Of a DNA stretch of 64,000 nt, positions 58,636 to 64,000 are shown in pieces. The position numbers were made by a program, and so were the translations under genes. Origin of the DNA: Flabesymbios commensalis (taxonomy: Eukaryota > Annelida > Polychaeta > Terebellida > Flabelligeridae); contig OZ024909.1 of NCBI GenBank assembly GCA_964017125.1, positions 49,821,580-49,885,579 on the forward strand, given 5' to 3'. Below the pieces are notes generated by a model that was not told the origin of the DNA, did no database searches, and saw nothing but the letters and a program-made list of their open reading frames with translations. Position 1 is the first letter of the stretch; each line of letters begins with the position of its first letter.

Positions 58636-59220
58636 GTAAGTTTATAATTATTTCAGAGGTTGCAATTTCCTCAAAAGCTTTTAGGATTTCTGCAAAATGA
58701 AAAGTATTACATATGGCTTGAGAATATACATAGTGACAGATATGTGTTTTCCTGTTGAACATCCAGAAGTAGATGAAAAATGTATAACTAACTGAATATA
58801 ATCATGCAAGACTACCAGTTATGGTAATTTCATGTCAACCCCACACGCTATATGGCAGCTTGATTTAACTTACATTTCCCATTTAACCTATGTCGCCTTT
58901 CTTTACACAGTGAGTAACATTACAATGTGGTCTTTAAAAAAAACAAACATTACAAATATAACTTTGGGGTTCTCTAGAACCCAAGGGTAGTAAATCGCGA
59001 AATGTGTATGTGTTAGGTTTGGATATTCACAGTTGCAACCAAACACATATAAATCTTTAAATATGCGGGATGTACAATGTTATATGCAGGCCTAAATACT
59101 AGGTTTTTACGAATGGTAGCTCAAAATCATAATCATGCAGGCTTGACGGATCAGTTTAAAATCACAGCTATCAAACTCAAGCTTCAAAATTAAGACATAC
59201 CTTATATATTACCACTACAG
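58636..59220. other. Intron A1-B1
   Basis: Aligns with 61654-62130 of the second cassette, including 'cttgagaatat.catagtgacagatat' and 'aatcatgcaggcttgacgga'; no other content. Confidence 0.6.
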
Positions 59221-59424
59221 GGGATATCACCACTACCTTTCGTGATATTACTACTACTGCTCACAGTACTACTGAGATATCATCTACTGTTACAATCGTC
59301 AATCCAACGACAACTGCTATACCAAGTACAACTGGAATATCACCTATAACTACAAAAGCAGCTACCTCAGCAACAACATCCACGGTACCTACAACAAATC
59401 CTCCAGTAACTCCAAACACAACTG
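59221..59424 (+). CDS. Cassette 1 exon B (Thr/Pro-rich)
   Basis: A 68-codon phase 1-1 exon, acceptor attaccactacag, donor gtgagaaa. It reads DITTTFRDITTTAHSTTEI, then VTIVNPTTTAIPSTTGI, and ends PPVTPNTT: no cysteine, and mostly Thr, Ser, Pro, Ile and Ala. It is a mucin-type linker extending the Thr-rich part of exon A. Same boundaries as B2 (62131-62334), with few amino-acid changes. Confidence 0.78.
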
Positions 59425-59525
59425 GTGAGAAAATGCTGTAAATAACATTTATTTTGTCGTTTATTATTACTGCTAGCATTTTTTTCTATCAAAATTCAAA
59501 TGTATATCTGGTCTTGTTTTCTATA

Positions 59526-59703
59526 AGAAATTGTGTACTGTTATCCAAAGTGTTCAAATGCCTGGAGTGTGCAGTGTTATCTATGGTAGCTTACACTATA
59601 AAATACCCTTGAAGTCATTCGAAAAGACTAGGGCTTCCTTCTATTGTGATATTGCCAAGACTTTACAGAAAGCGACGTAAAACAATATTCACTTACTCAC
59701 TCG
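59526..59703 (+). mobile_element. 5'-truncated SINE in intron B1-C1
   Basis: Matches the body and tail of the SINE at 49211-49489 ('tgttcaaatgcctggagtgt', 'cccttgaagtcattcgaa', 'agaaagcgacgtaaaacaat'). The same truncated copy is in the second cassette at 62446-62630, so it predates the cassette duplication. Confidence 0.8.
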
Positions 59704-59901
59704 TCAAGTGTATAACTGGTGTTCCATATCAAATGAAATTAACCATAATAATTTTAATTGTTCTGATGCAATTGCCCTAATTTACTGTGTATAATTATAC
59801 ATTTTGTAATGTATTGGGAAAATAGTCGTTAAATGTGCTGTTAAGAGAAGAAACGTATTGAAAGCATAATTCGTAAAGTGAATATTATGTGTTGTCTACA
59901 G

Positions 59902-60049
59902 CTTGCTGCATGCAGTGGTTTTTGTGTTGGTCGTGGTATTATGATGAATTGTCAAAATAACCGGACAAATAATACAGATTCACAAGATAAATTGAGATGT
60001 CATAAATCGAATATTACACCTACGCTTTGCATGAAACAGAGGAATATAA
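59902..60049 (+). pseudogene. Cassette 1 exon C, frameshifted copy
   Basis: Same splice frame as exon C2 (acceptor gttgtctacag, donor gtaagtaa, the latter better than in C2), but 148 bp long instead of 147. One additional T in the run after 'gcagtgg' (five T against four in C2) shifts the frame. In phase 1 the reading then hits a stop. The C-type protein is still visible in the shifted frame (CVGRGIMMNC, NNRTNNT, LRCHKSNITPTLC). Because all neighbours are phase 1-1, skipping this exon would leave the rest of gene B in frame. It may also be a sequencing error in a homopolymer. Confidence 0.75.
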
Positions 60050-60360
60050 GTAAGTAATAGGCTTGAGGAATACAAGTACGTAATAAACAATGCTGGCTGG
60101 AAGGATATTTAAAGCTGCCTAATATCCTCTTGTCGATACAATTCACTGTCATATTTTACATCCCATGCTACTTGCACGCAAATGGTATAAGGTGTTGGCG
60201 GAAAGTGATATTATGGTAGACTGATAGCTCGGATGTCATAAAACTGTTGTACTCCCATGGATAATTTGTTTGTTTAAACTTTTTTATTTGTCCAATAATA
60301 GATGAATGACTGGAAATATCTGTAGGAAATAATAATCTACACTTTTTTTTAAAACTGCAG

Positions 60361-60486
60361 GTTGTTCGTGTTCCCAGCTACCATGTCCGAGATCAAGTTG
60401 TGGATGTAAAAGACTGGTGTCACAATCCAGGTCTACATGTAATCATTCAACACCTAGAGGGTCCAACTGTATACATCGATTCTCAG
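60361..60486 (+). CDS. Cassette 1 exon D (Cys-rich)
   Basis: A 42-codon phase 1-1 exon, acceptor ttaaaactgcag and donor gtaaaaaa. It reads CSCSQLPCPRSSCGCKRLV, then SRSTCNHSTPRGSNC and ends IHRFS. Seven cysteines including CSC and CGC pairs; one sequon (NHS). It pairs with D2 (63329-63451), which lacks one glycine and has Tyr in place of one cysteine. Function unknown. Confidence 0.78.
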
Positions 60487-60768
60487 GTAAAAAAAATTTT
60501 AAATGCGACTGCCTAACTTACTACAGCACACTTGTATGGTTCGTTAGACAGATGTTTGCATACAAAATGTAAATATTGATTAACGCACCGAAATAATCTC
60601 AGATAATTTACATGTTTAGTTTACTTTGTATTCTTGACGTGTTTTTTTTCAATTGTAAAATGATTTGATAGGTATCACACCCAGTTCAGTCAGCCTTTAG
60701 CTATAAATGATGTCAATGTGTTTAATCTTTGTTTTTTATTCGAAATCGACTTTTCTCTTTGTCCACAG

Positions 60769-60954
60769 CCTCGAGTCCAACAGGATGTCATAGACCCAGA
60801 TGTAGCTCTCCTTCGCGTAGCTCTAACACTACAATATCATGTGGCTGTACGGGAACACCATCTTCTAAATGCCATAACTGCTCAAAATCAATGATTTGTC
60901 CCACATGTAAATGCAAAGAAGACTGTAATGCAACTTCTACATATAACATCACTG
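60769..60954 (+). CDS. Cassette 1 exon E (Cys-rich)
   Basis: A 62-codon phase 1-1 exon, acceptor tttgtccacag and donor gtaatatt. It reads SSPTGCHRPRCSSPSRSSN, then ISCGCTGTPSSKCHNC, SMICPTCKCKEDC, and ends NATSTYNIT. Ten cysteines in CxC and CxxC pairs and three sequons (NTT, NAT, NIT). The CxxC...CxxCxC pattern could bind metal in principle, but a secreted protein with sequons makes disulfides more likely. Homologues are E2 (63732-63911) and the 3' part of the chimeric exon (57644-57808). Confidence 0.8.
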
Positions 60955-61251
60955 GTAATATTGTTGGATCACTTTATGTAATATTCAGAATATACAAACA
61001 TTATTTTAGGTCATTAGGCTTTAATTGAAATTTGCAATATTATATTAATACAATATATCATTTTTTTCTATTATCATGATGATATGTCGTGCTTTGTTTC
61101 ATCAAAAAAGTTGCGTTGCGAAAAATGGAATAATTAATTTGTTATTTTTAGCCGGAAATGTGTTAGCTTTGTTACAATACATGCATATAATTATAGCACA
61201 AATGCACACATTGCATTATATTGCATTATATCTTTATTTCTCCTTTTGCAG
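60955..61251. other. Intron E1-A2
   Basis: 297-bp intron equivalent to 57809-58239 but without the MITE. No gene. Confidence 0.6.
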
Positions 61252-61653
61252 CGGATGGACAGTCATCAAGACCTTTATGCCCGACCTGTTTCAAGACTTG
61301 CCTCATAATGGCATGTAGAAAAAATAATACATGTTCATTATCAATATGTAGATGTGATAAATCACTTTGCAAACCAAATACGACTACAACAACGACTACG
61401 AGTACTACTCCCACAACGACTAAACCAGTATCCATGACCACCGCAACCACTCAAACTATCCCACTTACCACGAGCGTGACAACACCAGCAGCCAACCTGA
61501 CAACTATGAACACCTCACCAATTACTTCTATTCCATCTACGGTGACTATTCCTCTAGGCACAGATACCACAACCACCACTGTGACAATGACACCTGCAGA
61601 ACAGGAGACTACACACACATCTGAAAGTATCACAGAACACACTATGACAATTG
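61252..61653 (+). CDS. Cassette 2 exon A (Cys-rich head plus Thr-rich mucin stretch)
   Basis: A 134-codon phase 1-1 exon, acceptor tctccttttgcag and donor gtaagtta. Cys cluster CPTCFKTCLIMAC, NNTCSLSICRCDKSLC, then Thr-rich sequence (NTTTTTTTSTTPTTTKPV). It has one more cysteine in the head than A1 (LCPTC against LWSTC) and two additional residues near the end (ETTHTSES). The near-identical Cys positions in A1 and A2 argue that the cysteine head is maintained. Confidence 0.8.
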
Positions 61654-62130
61654 GTAAGTTATATAATTATTTCAGAGGTTACAATTTATTCAAACGATTT
61701 TAAGATTTCTGCAAAAATGAAAAGTATTACATATGGCTTGAGAATATGCATAGTGACAGATATTTGTTTTCCCGTTGAACATCCAGAAGAAAAAATAAAA
61801 TTAACTGATTATATTTATGTAGTAAACCCTATACTCAAAATGGCAGCCTGATATAATTTACATTTCCTCTTTAATCTATGTAGCCTTTATTCACACACTA
61901 ACTAACATTACAATGTGGTCTTAAAAACCCCAAACATTACAAAGACAATTTTTGGGCTCTCTACAAACCAAAGGTAGCAAATCTCGTAATTTGTATGTGT
62001 TAGATAAATAGATGACTGACTGAATACTAAATACTAGGTTTTTATGAATGGTAGTTCAAAATCATAATCATGCAGGCTTGACGGATCAGTTTCATATCAC
62101 AGCTATCAAAATATTGTTGCAAAATTACAG

Positions 62131-62334
62131 GGGATATTACCACTACCTTCCGTGATATTACTACTACTGCTCCAAGTACTACTGAGGTATCATCTACTGT
62201 TACAATCGTCAATCCAACGACCACTGCTATACCAAGTACAACTGGAATACCACCTATAACTACAGAAGCAGTTACCTCAGCAACAACATCCACAGTACCT
62301 ACAGCAAATCCTCCAGTCACTCCAAACACAACTG
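62131..62334 (+). CDS. Cassette 2 exon B (Thr/Pro-rich)
   Basis: A 68-codon phase 1-1 exon, acceptor caaaattacag and donor gtgagaaa. It begins DITTTFRDITTTAPSTTEV and ends PPVTPNTT. It is collinear with B1 without indels; substitutions are mostly between small or hydrophobic residues. A cysteine-free mucin-type linker. Confidence 0.78.
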
Positions 62335-62445
62335 GTGAGAAAATGTCGTAAATAATATTTATTTTGTCATTCATTATTACTACTACTAATTTTTTTATCG
62401 AAGGCAAGCATAAGTGATCGCTGGTCTTGTTTTTATATGAAATGT

Positions 62446-62630
62446 TTGTACCGTGCTCCAAACTGTTCAAATGCCTGAAGTATGTAGTGCTATATATGGT
62501 AGCTTGCATTATAAAAGACGCCTGAAGTCATTTGAAACGACCAGGGCTTTCTTCAGTAGGCCCTAATGATATTGCCATAATTTTTGTGCAGACAGCGACG
62601 TAAAACAGTATTCACTCACTTACTCTTCAA
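62446..62630 (+). mobile_element. 5'-truncated SINE in intron B2-C2
   Basis: Counterpart of 59526-59703 ('tccaaactgttcaaatgcct', 'cctgaagtcatttgaaacg', 'cagcgacgtaaaacagtatt'). Confidence 0.8.
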
Positions 62631-62824
62631 GTGTATAACTGGTGTTCCATATCGAATGAAATTAACAATAATAATTTTAATTGTTCTGATGAGATTGCCC
62701 CAAATTACTTTGTATAATTATACATATTGTAATGTAATGGGGAAACAGCCGCTAAATATTAATAACAGAGAAGAAACAGAACCAAATTATAATTCGTAAA
62801 CTAAATATTATGCGTTATCTACAG

Positions 62825-62971
62825 CTTGCTGCATGCAGTGGTTTTGTGTTGGTTGTGGTATTATGGTGAAATGTCAAAATAGCCGGACAAATAATACATT
62901 TGCACAAGATAAATTAAGATGTCATAGATCGTCGATTACACCTACAATTTGCACGCAACAGAGGAATACAA
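62825..62971 (+). CDS. Cassette 2 exon C (Cys-rich, intact copy)
   Basis: A 49-codon phase 1-1 exon with acceptor gttatctacag and a weak donor (gtcagtaa). It reads CCMQWFCVGCGIMVKCQNS, then RTNNTFAQDKLRC, and ITPTICTQQRNT: seven cysteines and one sequon (NNT). It is the intact version of the frameshifted C1 and a relative of exon 2 (50799-50951). The donor has C at position +3 where C1 has the canonical gtaagt. So the intact copy has the poorer donor and the broken copy the better one. Confidence 0.72.
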
Positions 62972-63328
62972 GTCAGTAATAGCTTTGACTAGTTATTCAG
63001 GTAATGTTGGTTGGGAAGATATTTGAAGCTGCCTAATAGCCTTTTGTCGATACAATTCACTGTCACGTTTTACATCTCATGCTATTTGCACGCAAATAGT
63101 ATAAAGGTGTCGAAGGAAATTGATATTATGGTCAACTGACAGCTTGAATGTCATAACAATGTTGTATAGCCATGTAATAAATATTTATGAAATAATTGTT
63201 TTTGCTTTTACTCAGATGATTCGATTGTTTGTTTAATTTTTGTATTTGTCCAATACCATATAAACCACTGGAAATAATAATCTACACTTTAAAAAAAATA
63301 TTTTTTACAAATATATTTGGTTTTGCAG

Positions 63329-63451
63329 GTTGTTCGTGTTCCCACCTACCATGTCCGAGATCAAGTTGTGGATGTAAAAGACTGGTGGCACAATCTAGGT
63401 CTACATATAATCATTCAACACCTAGGTCTAACTGTATACATCGATTCTCAG
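63329..63451 (+). CDS. Cassette 2 exon D (Cys-rich)
   Basis: A 41-codon phase 1-1 exon, acceptor tggttttgcag and donor gtaaaaaa. It reads CSCSHLPCPRSSCGCKRLV, AQSRSTYNHSTPRSNC, IHRFS. Six cysteines: it lacks one present in D1 (STC to STY), returning to an even number. Confidence 0.78.
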
Positions 63452-63731
63452 GTAAAAAACACTTTTAAATGCGACTGTTTAACTTACTGCAGCACACATG
63501 TATTGTTCGTTACACAAATGTTTGCATACAAACTGTAAATATTGGTTAATACACCGAAATAATCTCTAATTTGAATGTTTAGTTTAATTGTTGTTCTTGA
63601 TGTGTTTTGTTTTTCAATTGTAAATTGATTTATTAGGTAGCACATATATTTCATTCAGCCTTTAGCTATAAATGATGTTAATGTGTTTTATGTGTTTTTA
63701 ATTTGTAATCAACTTTTCGCTTTATCCACAG

Positions 63732-63911
63732 CTTCGAGTCCATCAGGATGTCATAGACCCAGATGTAGTTCTCTTTCTCGTAGTTCTAACACTACATGTG
63801 CCTGTACAAGAACACCATCTTCTAAATGCCATAACTGTTCGAAGTCAATGATTTGGCCAACTTGTGAATGCAAAGAAGATTGTAATGCAACTTCTACATG
63901 TAACATCACTG
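63732..63911 (+). CDS. Cassette 2 exon E (Cys-rich)
   Basis: A 60-codon phase 1-1 exon, acceptor tttatccacag and donor gtaatatt. It reads SSPSGCHRPRCSSLSRSSN, TTCACTRTPSSKCHNC, SMIWPTCECKEDC, and ends NATSTCNIT. Two codons shorter than E1, with one cysteine replaced (MIC to MIW) and one gained (STY to STC). The intron after it starts like those after E1 and the chimeric exon, so a third A exon may follow beyond the window. Confidence 0.8.
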
Positions 63912-64000
63912 GTAATATTGTTGGATTATACGTTATGTGAATTTAAGAATGTACAATCATTATTTGGTCATTAAAATTTAATTAGTATTTCTAACATATC

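Larger units (their letters stand above)
46784..64000 (+). other. Gene B: secreted Cys-rich, Thr-rich repeat protein gene (partial, 5' end present)
   Basis: Inferred span from the ATG at 46784 past the right edge. Fourteen exons are recognisable: signal peptide, a C-like exon, a unique Cys-rich exon, a chimeric A/E exon, and cassettes A-B-C-D-E twice. All internal exons are phase 1-1; only 59902-60049 is not a multiple of three. The product alternates small cysteine clusters with Thr-rich, sequon-bearing stretches expected to be heavily O-glycosylated, so a mucin-like surface or matrix protein is likely. The family is not recognised. More cassettes may follow outside the window, and one or more exons could have been missed in the 4-kb and 5-kb introns. 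Confidence 0.7.

Noticed and set aside
58217-59479. Val-rich minus-strand frames opposite exons A and B
   Set aside because: Antisense readings of Thr codons; the plus-strand exons have splice sites and cassette copies.

Overview
The window is AT-rich metazoan nuclear DNA with small exons in a sea of repeats. The spliced TSP1-domain gene, the abundance of foldback and TIR elements, a tRNA-derived SINE, a LINE tail ending in (TATC)n and the recurrent 'taggcctat' and 'ggcccaacattgg' type motifs suggest a marine invertebrate deuterostome (acorn worm, amphioxus or sea urchin grade). The species cannot be fixed from sequence alone. No bacterial operon, rRNA or CRISPR signal is present. I see no LTR element or virus-derived gene.

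Two host genes dominate, arranged head to head about 3.6 kb apart. Gene A (minus strand, start codon at 43180, running off the left edge) encodes a secreted protein: a signal-peptide exon, a small Cys-rich exon (36942-37034) and three thrombospondin type-1 (TSP1) exons (27173-27319, 21521-21667, 56-226). Gene B (plus strand, start codon at 46784, running off the right edge) encodes a secreted, Cys-rich and Thr-rich, mucin-like protein. I do not recognise its family. It has a signal-peptide exon, a Cys-rich exon (50799-50951), another Cys-rich exon (56143-56343), a chimeric exon (57644-57808), then two tandem copies of a five-exon cassette of about 3 kb (A, B, C, D, E). The second copy runs to the edge of the window. 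Every inferred intron in both genes is phase 1, so any exon can be duplicated, deleted or skipped without changing frame. One exon (C of the first cassette) carries an extra T and is out of frame. The chimeric exon looks like a collapsed cassette joining the 5' part of an A exon to the 3' part of an E exon.

The rest is intron or intergenic DNA filled with repeats. In gene A: a 4.2-kb palindromic element (3821-8020); an 11.9-kb TIR element (8935-20839) with two decayed genes of the 'EEAD...HTLTGCDTTS' family in opposite orientations; an exact head-to-tail tandem duplication (20852-26503 and 26504-31871) that doubles one TSP1 exon, and an older inverted relative of its interior (34340-36660); a LINE 3' end (37205-38330); a 2.6-kb TIR element (38622-41262); and two SINE-like units back to back (41847-42790). 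In gene B: a SINE with a perfect 11-bp target duplication inside a CACTTGCG-type minisatellite, 161-bp and about 370-bp tandem arrays, several hairpin MITEs, and SINE and MITE insertions that date the cassette duplication.

The most interesting content is the exon grammar of the two facing genes: a single splice phase, exon-cassette amplification, a collapsed cassette and a dying exon, all visible side by side. All exon calls rest on reading frame, splice signals and repeat-to-repeat comparison by eye; no transcript data were available.
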